This document shows, one piece after another, positions 47,155-54,001 of a stretch of DNA of 64,000 bases (its first letter is position 1; every line of letters begins with the position of its first letter). The translations under genes were made by a program, and so were the position numbers. The notes below the pieces were generated by a model. The model worked only from the letters and a program-made list of their open reading frames with translations. It was not told the origin of the DNA and made no database searches. Location of the stretch: positions 61,525 through 125,524 of the forward strand of contig CAIKEH010000012.1 of assembly GCA_903826405.1 (NCBI GenBank), given 5' to 3'. The stretch is from an uncultured bacterium. GTDB lineage: Bacteria; Bacteroidota; Bacteroidia; Chitinophagales; Chitinophagaceae.

Positions 47155-47901
47155 ATGTCTACAGCGCAAGCACAAGTACAGACCAAATGGTGGGGTGGGG
47201 GTAAAAGCCCATTCAACCTGGAGTATGGAAAAGTGATGATGTGGTATTTCCTCATGAGTGACGCATTCACTTTCGGCGCTTTCCTGATCTCCTATGGGAC
47301 GATTCGATTCAGTCAGAATTACTGGCCGGACCCCAACAAGGTTTTCAATGCGTTCCCGCTAATGGGCCACGCTAACCTTCCTCTGGCTTTCGTAAGTCTG
47401 ATGACCTTCATCCTGATCGTTAGTTCCGTAACCATGGTGCTGGCGGTTCATGCCGGTCACAATATGGACAAGAAAGGAGTGGTCAAATGGATGGCTTGGA
47501 CCATCGTTGGAGGAATCGCTTTCCTGGCCTGCCAAGCCTGGGAATGGACCCACCTCATCACCGGCGAGCATGCCGTGCTGATCGATGGTAAGATCCAGGA
47601 GATCGGAACTACGGTCAGCCGAAACCCTTGGGGCTCTGAGATCCTGGGTCTGGAACATGGGGAGCATCATGTGACCAAGACCGGGCCTGTTGCTTTCGGT
47701 GGTTACTTTTTCGGCATCACCGGTTTCCATGGATTCCATGTGTTCTCCGGTGTCATCATCAACATCATCATGCTGCTGATGGCCACCAACGACGTATTCG
47801 AACGTAAAGGACATTACCTGATGATCGAAAAGGCGGGCCTATATTGGCATTTCGTGGACCTCGTCTGGGTCTTCGTCTTCCTTTGCTTCTACCTGATCTG
47901 A
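47155..47901 (+). CDS. coxC: Cytochrome c oxidase subunit III
   Basis: The 248-residue membrane protein has about six helices with the subunit III signature: MMWYFLMSDAFTFGAFLISY near the start, the acidic AWEWTHL, and GFHGFHVFSGVIINI followed by YWHFVDLVWVFVFLCFYLI at the end. It is longer than the preceding paralogue. It stabilises subunit I and proton uptake in A-type oxidases. Confidence 0.93.
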   Translation: MSTAQAQVQTKWWGGGKSPFNLEYGKVMMWYFLMSDAFTFGAFLISYGTIRFSQNYWPDPNKVFNAFPLMGHANLPLAFVSLMTFILIVSSVTMVLAVHAGHNMDKKGVVKWMAWTIVGGIAFLACQAWEWTHLITGEHAVLIDGKIQEIGTTVSRNPWGSEILGLEHGEHHVTKTGPVAFGGYFFGITGFHGFHVFSGVIINIIMLLMATNDVFERKGHYLMIEKAGLYWHFVDLVWVFVFLCFYLI

Positions 47902-47934
47902 CCAATATTAATCGAACATTCAAGATATAAGAAA

Positions 47935-48387
47935 ATGGAGCATCAAGAGAATATCTTCCCTGAAGTCACCTTCCAACCTGCACACGTGGACAATGCAGTG
48001 TTCACGAAGAAGGTCATCCGCACCACCGTCATCCTCTCGGTCATCACCTTGATCGAACTGGCCCTTGGCTTTGTGATCTATTTCATGCATAAGAATGCAG
48101 AGTACAACCATGCCCTGGTCCTTTTCATCAAGGGCGTCATCACGATATTGTCTCTGGCCAAGGCATTCTACATCGTATCCATATTCATGCACTTGGGAGA
48201 TGAGATCCGCAACATGATCATGACCATCGTGGTACCGTTGTTACTATTCACCTGGTTTATCGCAGCCTTCCTGATCGATGGCAATTCCTGGAGGAGCCTC
48301 AGAAATACAGAAGGCCATAGCAAGACTTATGTTGAACCTGTACAAGAAGTCCAGCCCGAGGCTAAAAAACCAGGTTCGGTGGAATAA
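47935..48387 (+). CDS. Cytochrome c oxidase subunit IV family protein
   Basis: The 150-residue protein has three hydrophobic helices (about 25-45, 60-85, 95-115) with FIYIVSIFMHLGDE-like features (AFYIVSIFMHLGDEIRNMIM), matching the small bacterial COX4-type subunit, and a soluble acidic/Lys tail. It is the last oxidase structural gene, 33 bases after subunit III. Confidence 0.88.
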   Translation: MEHQENIFPEVTFQPAHVDNAVFTKKVIRTTVILSVITLIELALGFVIYFMHKNAEYNHALVLFIKGVITILSLAKAFYIVSIFMHLGDEIRNMIMTIVVPLLLFTWFIAAFLIDGNSWRSLRNTEGHSKTYVEPVQEVQPEAKKPGSVE

Positions 48388-48418
48388 AGGTTAGCTCCTG
48401 CATTCCTGCATATCTTTA

Positions 48419-48443
48419 CATCGTCCCGGAGATCGGGACGATG
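48419..48443. other. Perfect 10-base stem-loop between oxidase subunit IV and SCO genes
   Basis: CATCGTCCCG and CGGGACGATG flank a five-base loop. No long T-run follows (CTGTTTAG), so it is more likely an attenuator or mRNA-stability element than a complete terminator. It may lower expression of the SCO and DUF420 genes relative to the oxidase. Confidence 0.55.
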
Positions 48444-48466
48444 CTGTTTAGTGAAGAACCCTTGAC

Positions 48467-49165
48467 ATGAACAGAAACAAGATCATAGCCGTTCTCATCG
48501 CCGTCATCCTGCCCGTGGTCAGCTACTTGGTGGTTAGCCATTACAGCGATAAGGCGATCCCCATGCCTCAACATTATTTCTTTGACACGGTGGTTACCCT
48601 GACGGAGGATGGAAGGTCAAGATCAGACACGGTATGGCATAAGATCCGCCCCTTCCGGCTGAAAAATCAATTCGGAAAGGAAGTCACCCTTCAAGACCTG
48701 CAGGGCAAGATCATCATTGTGGACTTCTTCTTCACATCATGTCCATCCATCTGCCCGACCCTGACCAGGAACATGAAAAGATTGCAAGACGCTTTCAGTA
48801 AGACCGACACCATTGTCCGCTTCCTCTCTTTCACCATAGATCCCGAACGCGACTCCTCAGCGAAATTGAAAGCTTATGGAGACAAATACAGGATCAACCA
48901 CGATACCTGGTGGATGCTTACCGGGCCCAAGTCAGAGATCTATGATCTCGGTCTACATGAATTTAAGGCCAACATCGCACAGGAAGGAGGCGTGGATACC
49001 AGTTTCATGCATACAGACCGTTTCTTTTTACTGGACAAGGACCGTGTCATTCGGGGTTGGTACAATGGGTTGGACAGTTCCAAACTTGACTTGCTGGCAA
49101 GGGATGTCGTTCTGCTCAATATGGAAAGGGACAAGAAAGTGAAGAGGAATCTTTTCAGGAAGTAA
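48467..49165 (+). CDS. SCO1/SenC family copper chaperone
   Basis: The 232-residue protein has an N-terminal membrane anchor (about 5-25), then a thioredoxin-like domain with the copper-binding CxxxC in FFFTSCPSICPTLTR (Cys92, Cys96) and the distal His in SFMHTDRFFLLD. It delivers copper to the CuA site of subunit II. Position at the end of the oxidase operon supports this. Confidence 0.93.
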   Translation: MNRNKIIAVLIAVILPVVSYLVVSHYSDKAIPMPQHYFFDTVVTLTEDGRSRSDTVWHKIRPFRLKNQFGKEVTLQDLQGKIIIVDFFFTSCPSICPTLTRNMKRLQDAFSKTDTIVRFLSFTIDPERDSSAKLKAYGDKYRINHDTWWMLTGPKSEIYDLGLHEFKANIAQEGGVDTSFMHTDRFFLLDKDRVIRGWYNGLDSSKLDLLARDVVLLNMERDKKVKRNLFRK

Positions 49166-49207
49166 ACCAGACCCACTACCATTTGTTATGATATCTAAAT
49201 CAGAAAT

Positions 49208-49747
49208 ATGTTGAAGGCATCTATCAGGAAAGATGACAGATTGGCCCGAATACTGATCATCACGGTATCTTTCGTTGTTTTTGCTGCAGTCGTTCTTCTA
49301 TCCCGCTTCAAACTAAATGCGGGTTTGGGTTTCAATATCCATGTTTTCGCAAAGATAAACGCAGTGATCAACACGATTGTTTCCATATTACTGGTTACCG
49401 GGCTTTTCGCAGTACGAACCGGTGACCAGCTACTGCATAAAAAGATTATGCTGGCTGCCATATTCCTGTCCGTTCTTTTCCTGCTTTCCTATATTGCGCA
49501 TCATCTGCTGGAAGGAGAGACCAAATTCGGGGGTCAGGGCATCGAGCGTACGATATACTTCACCATACTCATCACCCATATCTTTTTGGCAGCAGTAATT
49601 TTACCTTTTATTCTTTATACGGCCTATCGCGCATTGTTGGCTGAGTGGCCTGCGCACCGCAAACTGGCCAAGATCACTTGGCCCATTTGGCTCTATGTTG
49701 CCGTGACCGGAGTGATCGTCTATCTGATGATCAGCCCCTATTATTGA
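49208..49747 (+). CDS. DUF420 membrane protein
   Basis: The 179-residue protein has five hydrophobic helices and the DUF420 features NAGLGFNIHVFAKINAVINT, YIAHHLLEGETKFGGQG and a final RKLAKITWPIWLYVAVTGV. Genes of this family usually lie with SCO and oxidase genes, as here, and are thought to be linked to oxidase assembly. It converges on the alkyltransferase-like gene with 35 bases between stops. Confidence 0.88.
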   Translation: MLKASIRKDDRLARILIITVSFVVFAAVVLLSRFKLNAGLGFNIHVFAKINAVINTIVSILLVTGLFAVRTGDQLLHKKIMLAAIFLSVLFLLSYIAHHLLEGETKFGGQGIERTIYFTILITHIFLAAVILPFILYTAYRALLAEWPAHRKLAKITWPIWLYVAVTGVIVYLMISPYY

Positions 49748-49782
49748 AAAAGAGGCACCATCACCGTTTTTTGATCAGGGCA

Positions 49783-50193
49783 CTATTTTTTATTCAATTC
49801 ATCTGAAGGATTCCAGAAAAGTTCTCGAAATCGAACTATCCTGTCTTCAATGACTTCTATTCCTTCCGCTCTCAACATATCTTCCATCGCTGATGGAGTA
49901 GGAAAATGGTGCTTTCCAGTGAGCATGCCATTCCGGTTGACAACACGATGCGCGGGGACCGGAGGATTTGCTGCACCCGCCGCATTCATGGCCCATCCTA
50001 CCATCCGTGCTGATAATCGTGTCCCTGCAAATTCGGCGATGGCGCCATATGAGCTGACCCTGCCTTTGGGGATCATTCTGACAATGCGGTAAACGGCTTC
50101 GAAAAAATTCCCATCACGCACGATCCCCTTGGACTTATTACTTTCGATGGGTAAGGAGGGTGGTTCAGATGGATTTCTCTTGAATTTTTTCAT
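49783..50193 (-). CDS. Alkyltransferase-like protein (MGMT family, no catalytic Cys)
   Basis: The start is set at MKKFKRNPSEPPSLPIE (complement 50191-50193), giving 136 residues. The MGMT DNA-binding domain is clear: YRIVRMIPKGRVSSYGAIAE, and RMVGWAMNAAG with the conserved Arg region. The active-site motif PCHRV reads PAHRVV here, so Ala replaces the alkyl-accepting Cys. This makes it an alkyltransferase-like (ATL) protein, a group known to bind O6-alkylguanine and hand it to nucleotide-excision repair. It overlaps the DUF5522 gene by 29 bases. Confidence 0.88.
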   Translation of the reverse strand: MKKFKRNPSEPPSLPIESNKSKGIVRDGNFFEAVYRIVRMIPKGRVSSYGAIAEFAGTRLSARMVGWAMNAAGAANPPVPAHRVVNRNGMLTGKHHFPTPSAMEDMLRAEGIEVIEDRIVRFRELFWNPSDELNKK

Positions 50194-50404
50194 GATGATC
50201 CTGCATGAGTAATTCCGATCTCCTGGGTTCACGCACGTTGATGAATGCGTAGGGGCAATGACGGCATCCATTCCCGCAGCATGTGCCTTTTTCCCGATGA
50301 TAGTGTTCAGTGAAAACAATATAGCCCGTTGTGTCGAAATAAAAGTCCAGGCCTTCCACTAATTTTTTTTTTTTCTTTTTCATTATCCGGTTGATCATGA
50401 TCAT
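50165..50404 (-). CDS. DUF5522-like small cysteine protein
   Basis: The 79-residue protein starts on the ATGA overlap with the trmB stop. After a polylysine stretch from an A-rich tract it has GLDFYFDTTGYIVFTEHYHRE and a CCGNGCRHCPYAF cluster, which matches a small zinc- or iron-binding group annotated as DUF5522. The homopolymer makes exact length before residue 15 uncertain. Function unknown. Confidence 0.75.
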   Translation of the reverse strand: MIMINRIMKKKKKKLVEGLDFYFDTTGYIVFTEHYHREKGTCCGNGCRHCPYAFINVREPRRSELLMQDHHEKIQEKSI

Positions 50405-51105
50405 TTCAGCTCTTCCGTCCTGATCTGCTCGTGCAGGACGGTATCTAGGTGGGGAAGGGATGTGGTGGGAAGAATGAACCTCAGGTAGTGGATACGGTTA
50501 CTTCCTGCAATGTCCAAACCTTCATAATGCGTACGGATCTGTAATTCAGGACCGATTTGCATCTGTGCATGCACATCTTCAATTTCTTCCAACAAGGTCA
50601 GGCCGTACATGTCTATGACTTTTTTGGTGAACCCATGAAGTACGGGCGAGTCCGTTTTCAAGTGTATATAACCCCCGGGACGCAGAAATTGTTGATAGAG
50701 CCTTAAGAAACGCGGGTGAGTCAGACGCTTTTTAGCTCTTGATATCCGGAGTTGGGGATCGGGGAAGGTGATCCAGATCTCGCTCACCTCACCAGGCTCG
50801 AAATATTCGGCGATCTTGTCGATCTGTGTTCTCAGGAATGCCACATGCCCCATCTTCGCATCAAGTGCCTGCCGAGCACCAATATATAATCTGTTTCCCT
50901 TTAGGTCGACACCTAAAAAATTCCTGTCCATATGCAGTTTGGCTAATCCGACGGCATATTCCCCTTTTCCGCAAGCCAGCTCCAGGGTGATGGGGTTGTC
51001 ATTTTGAAAGAATTCCGCCCACTTTCCTTTCATATCCTTCGGGTATTGAAGGACATTAGGAAATCCGGCGATGGCTGCGAAACGGATGAGTTTTTTCTGC
51101 CCCAT
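50401..51105 (-). CDS. trmB: tRNA (guanine-N7-)-methyltransferase
   Basis: The 234-residue protein has the SAM-binding ELACGKGEYAVGLAK, then FLGVDLKGNRLYIGA, and the TrmB signature ITFPDPQLRISRAKKRLTHPRF. It methylates G46 of tRNAs. Its stop overlaps the next start by four bases (50401-50404), so the DUF5522 gene is translationally coupled to it. Confidence 0.94.
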   Translation of the reverse strand: MGQKKLIRFAAIAGFPNVLQYPKDMKGKWAEFFQNDNPITLELACGKGEYAVGLAKLHMDRNFLGVDLKGNRLYIGARQALDAKMGHVAFLRTQIDKIAEYFEPGEVSEIWITFPDPQLRISRAKKRLTHPRFLRLYQQFLRPGGYIHLKTDSPVLHGFTKKVIDMYGLTLLEEIEDVHAQMQIGPELQIRTHYEGLDIAGSNRIHYLRFILPTTSLPHLDTVLHEQIRTEELK

Positions 51106-51156
51106 GAGCTGATTTGGTATTCGATGGCGAATAGGAAAAGGAATGCTCTTTGTGGT

Positions 51157-52377
51157 TCAGGGAATGAATTTCCTGAAAGCCATTACAGCATTAAGTCCTC
51201 CGAAAGCGAAGGAGTTGGACAAGGCAACGTTAACTATGGATTTACGTGCCGCATTGGGCACCACATCGATATCGCAATCAGGGTCCAGTTCATTGAAATT
51301 GGCTGTCGGCGGAAGGGTATCATTTTGTATGGCAAGCACGGTGGCAACTGCTTCGACTGCGCTGGTGCCGCCCAATATGTGACCGTGAAGAGATTTGGTC
51401 GAACTGAGAGCCAATTTTGCGGCATGGGATCCGAATACCTTCTTGACCGCCCCCACTTCCATGCTGTCGTTCACTGCTGTTCCGGTACCGTGGGCATTGA
51501 TATAATCCACTTCCTCAGGCGCAATGCCGGCATCATCCAGTGCCATGCGCATAGCCCTTTCAGCGCCAAGTTGATCGGGTTTGGTGATATGGCTTGCGTC
51601 GGAAGACATACCGAAACCCACCACTTCAGCGAGGATTTCGGCCCCGCGCGATCGAGCCGACTCCAATGTTTCCATGACCAGCATGGCACCACCTTCTCCA
51701 AGGATCATGCCTTGGCGGTCTTTCGAGAATGGTCGGCAAGTATCAGGGGCTACCACACGGATCGCTTCCCATGATTTCAGGAATGTATAGGTGAAGGGAG
51801 TTTCGCTGCCACCAGCCAAGGCCATGTCAACGATCCCGTTTCGGATCATCCAGAATGCATTACCTATGGCATGGTTGGAAGATGCACAGGCGGTTGAAAT
51901 GGTGAAGACGGGTCCCGTTATGCCATATTGCATGCTTACCAGACTTGAGGCCGAATTGGGCATCGTACGCGGGATGGATAATGGGTGGACACGTGTCTTG
52001 TTTTCTTTGTACAGATCGATATAAGCCCTTTCCTGCGCAACAACGCCTCCTATGCTGGTGCCACATACCACAGCTGCCCTCGATTGGCGATCGGGACCTA
52101 TCGATATACCCGATTGCTGCATGGCTTCCCTCGCAGCCACCAGCGCAAACTGAGCAAAGCGGTCAGCTAGGTCTATGTCCTTGGGTTCGAAATATGCAGC
52201 AGGATCATAGTCTGCGATCTCAGCGCCATTCTTGAAACGGATGGAGGAGGAATCCACGTTGACAAAAGGCCGTATACCGGAACGGCATTGCAAAATGCTT
52301 TCCCAAAAACTAGCCTTATCCTTTCCAATGGAAGAGATCACGCCCGCACCGGTGACCACTACTCTCCTTGCTTGCAT
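51157..52377 (-). CDS. Beta-ketoacyl-ACP synthase (FabF-like)
   Basis: The 406-residue condensing enzyme has the catalytic triad in order: Cys in ISTACASSNHAIG, His in INAHGTGTAVNDSMEVGAV, and His in TKSLHGHILGGTSAVEA. Length is normal for FabF/KAS II. It forms a two-gene unit with an acyl carrier protein gene 15 bases upstream and is not in a full fatty-acid cluster, so it may serve a dedicated acyl chain rather than bulk synthesis. Product is unknown. Confidence 0.9.
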   Translation of the reverse strand: MQARRVVVTGAGVISSIGKDKASFWESILQCRSGIRPFVNVDSSSIRFKNGAEIADYDPAAYFEPKDIDLADRFAQFALVAAREAMQQSGISIGPDRQSRAAVVCGTSIGGVVAQERAYIDLYKENKTRVHPLSIPRTMPNSASSLVSMQYGITGPVFTISTACASSNHAIGNAFWMIRNGIVDMALAGGSETPFTYTFLKSWEAIRVVAPDTCRPFSKDRQGMILGEGGAMLVMETLESARSRGAEILAEVVGFGMSSDASHITKPDQLGAERAMRMALDDAGIAPEEVDYINAHGTGTAVNDSMEVGAVKKVFGSHAAKLALSSTKSLHGHILGGTSAVEAVATVLAIQNDTLPPTANFNELDPDCDIDVVPNAARKSIVNVALSNSFAFGGLNAVMAFRKFIP

Positions 52378-52392
52378 GTTCAGCGTCTTGTT

Positions 52393-52632
52393 TTATTGGG
52401 CGATGGCTTTTTCCAATCCTTGCGCAGCCTGTCGGATGGTCTTGAAATGATGTAGTTCCGCATTCGGTATGTTCACATTGAACACCTCCTCCAGATCGGA
52501 TACCAGCTCAACCGCATCCAGGGAGTCCATGCCAAGCGATTCGAAACTGCTATCCATAGTGATCAGATCGGGGGCAACACCCTTTTTGGTAGATATGAGT
52601 TCCACGATCTTGGCGAAAACTTCTCCGGCCAT
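52393..52632 (-). CDS. Acyl carrier protein
   Basis: The 79-residue protein has the phosphopantetheine Ser in the motif FESLGMDSLDAVELVSDLEE and the four-helix ACP layout with MDSSFESLGMDS before it. It lies directly before the ketoacyl synthase gene, which suggests the two act together. Sequence is typical, so it could also serve general lipid synthesis. Confidence 0.92.
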   Translation of the reverse strand: MAGEVFAKIVELISTKKGVAPDLITMDSSFESLGMDSLDAVELVSDLEEVFNVNIPNAELHHFKTIRQAAQGLEKAIAQ

Positions 52633-52891
52633 GTTGAATCATTTAAGTGAGTAACCAATATGGCGAATTTATGCCTTTTCATCCAATGAAGGGCCATTTC
52701 AAGATTTCCCAACCGTACTACCATCGTGTTTTTCACAAGTACCGTGGTTGTAAATACCGATCCATCACCGTGTATTGAACCCAATGCAGGACAGACCGGT
52801 TACTATCTTCATTTCCGGGATGATTAGACCCTCGCCAGGTATGCCGGTCTCCGTCAATGCCCATTCATTTCACCAGTTAAAAACCAAGCGC

Positions 52892-53200
52892 ATGAAAAAA
52901 ATGATCGTTCTGCTGATTTTATCCGGAAGCCTTTTTGCGTCCGGCGCCCATGCAACGACCTGGAAATACTCAAGGACAGCGGTCCGTTCCAGTGATTTCC
53001 TTAAAGCATCGAAATGCAAAGAATGGAATATCAAAGAACCCTACTCGTGCACTATCACCGTAACGGGCACACTGAGTGCAGGTTTCGGTAGTATCACCGC
53101 CACCTGTTCTGCAACGGAAGCCAATTGCGACTTAGCCTCGCAAATGGCTTCGAATTGCTTGAACTCCGTGCTTCGCTCATTGAAAGGACAATTGAAATAA
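52892..53200 (+). CDS. Small secreted cysteine-containing protein, unknown function
   Basis: With the start at MKKMIVLLILSGSLFASGAHA the 102-residue protein has a clear signal peptide cleaved at about residue 21. The mature part has five Cys (KCKEW, SCTITV, TCSATE, NCDLAS, NCLNS) and a Thr/Ser-rich central strand region. I do not recognise a family. It is the first of three exported genes, followed 48 bases later by the GLPGLI gene. Confidence 0.65.
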   Translation: MKKMIVLLILSGSLFASGAHATTWKYSRTAVRSSDFLKASKCKEWNIKEPYSCTITVTGTLSAGFGSITATCSATEANCDLASQMASNCLNSVLRSLKGQLK

Positions 53201-53248
53201 AGAAAAGAAGGCCCGGCATACCTGGTCTTTAACCTGTAAATCAAGTTC

Positions 53249-54001
53249 ATGAAGTGGATCATTGATCGCAAACTCTTGTTTTTCCTCCATCTATGCATGG
53301 TTCTGACCGTCCGGTCACAGGATCATTTGATCCGTTATTCCTGTGTATTCAACGATCAGTTCGACCGAGAGGAGCATTACCGGTATTTCAACGCTGAATT
53401 GCATATTTCAGGCAATTCATCCTATTTCTTCATGACGCCCGATGAACATGTTCCTTTGTCTCCCCAAGATCCCAATGCCATATATGTCAGACTGGACACC
53501 CTTTTACGAATCGCCAAGTTGACAGACGATCATCAACTTGTTTTCGGTGATATCACAATAAGCGGTAAGGAAAAATTTTATATGGATAGTCTATTTCCCA
53601 TGCAATGGGAGCTGGTTCAAGAGCAGCGTGATATGGATAGCATGCATTGCAGTAAAGCAGTGGCCCTATTCCGGGGAAGACGATATATCTGCTGGTATTG
53701 TCCGGACATTCCCCTGAATGATGGTCCATGGAAATTGGGAGGATTGCCGGGACTCATCGTGGAGGCCTATGATGAAGAAGAAAATCTGCATTTCAGGTTG
53801 CTGTCCTGGGGATCATCACCCTCCTTGCATATTCCCATTCCCATGTCCGGGGTATTGCCGGATTTCGAACAGTACAAACGATACTGGCGAGATCTGTCTG
53901 ACCAGTTGCAGGCGTCCATGGGCATTACGGAAAGTTCGGATTGCGTAGCCTGCCAGACCAAAAGCAAGATCAAGATCTATCTGTGGGAAAAAGTGCTTTA
54001 G
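53249..54001 (+). CDS. GLPGLI family protein, exported
   Basis: The 250-residue protein has a signal peptide ending VRSQ and the defining motif in GPWKLGGLPGLIVEAYD at about residues 157-173. Members of this Bacteroidota family sit beside TonB-dependent-receptor-like proteins; their function is unknown. Its TAG stop overlaps the likely GTG start of the next gene by one base (TAGTG), consistent with co-translation. Confidence 0.92.
   Translation: MKWIIDRKLLFFLHLCMVLTVRSQDHLIRYSCVFNDQFDREEHYRYFNAELHISGNSSYFFMTPDEHVPLSPQDPNAIYVRLDTLLRIAKLTDDHQLVFGDITISGKEKFYMDSLFPMQWELVQEQRDMDSMHCSKAVALFRGRRYICWYCPDIPLNDGPWKLGGLPGLIVEAYDEEENLHFRLLSWGSSPSLHIPIPMSGVLPDFEQYKRYWRDLSDQLQASMGITESSDCVACQTKSKIKIYLWEKVL

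Noticed and set aside
46532..47901. Two subunit III genes as a recent duplication or a split gene
   Set aside because: They differ in length and sequence and both have complete helix sets; paired subunit III genes are usual in Bacteroidota oxidase operons.
51004..51774. 256-codon plus-strand frame opposite the ketoacyl synthase
   Set aside because: The condensing-enzyme catalytic residues are on the minus strand; no support for a second gene.
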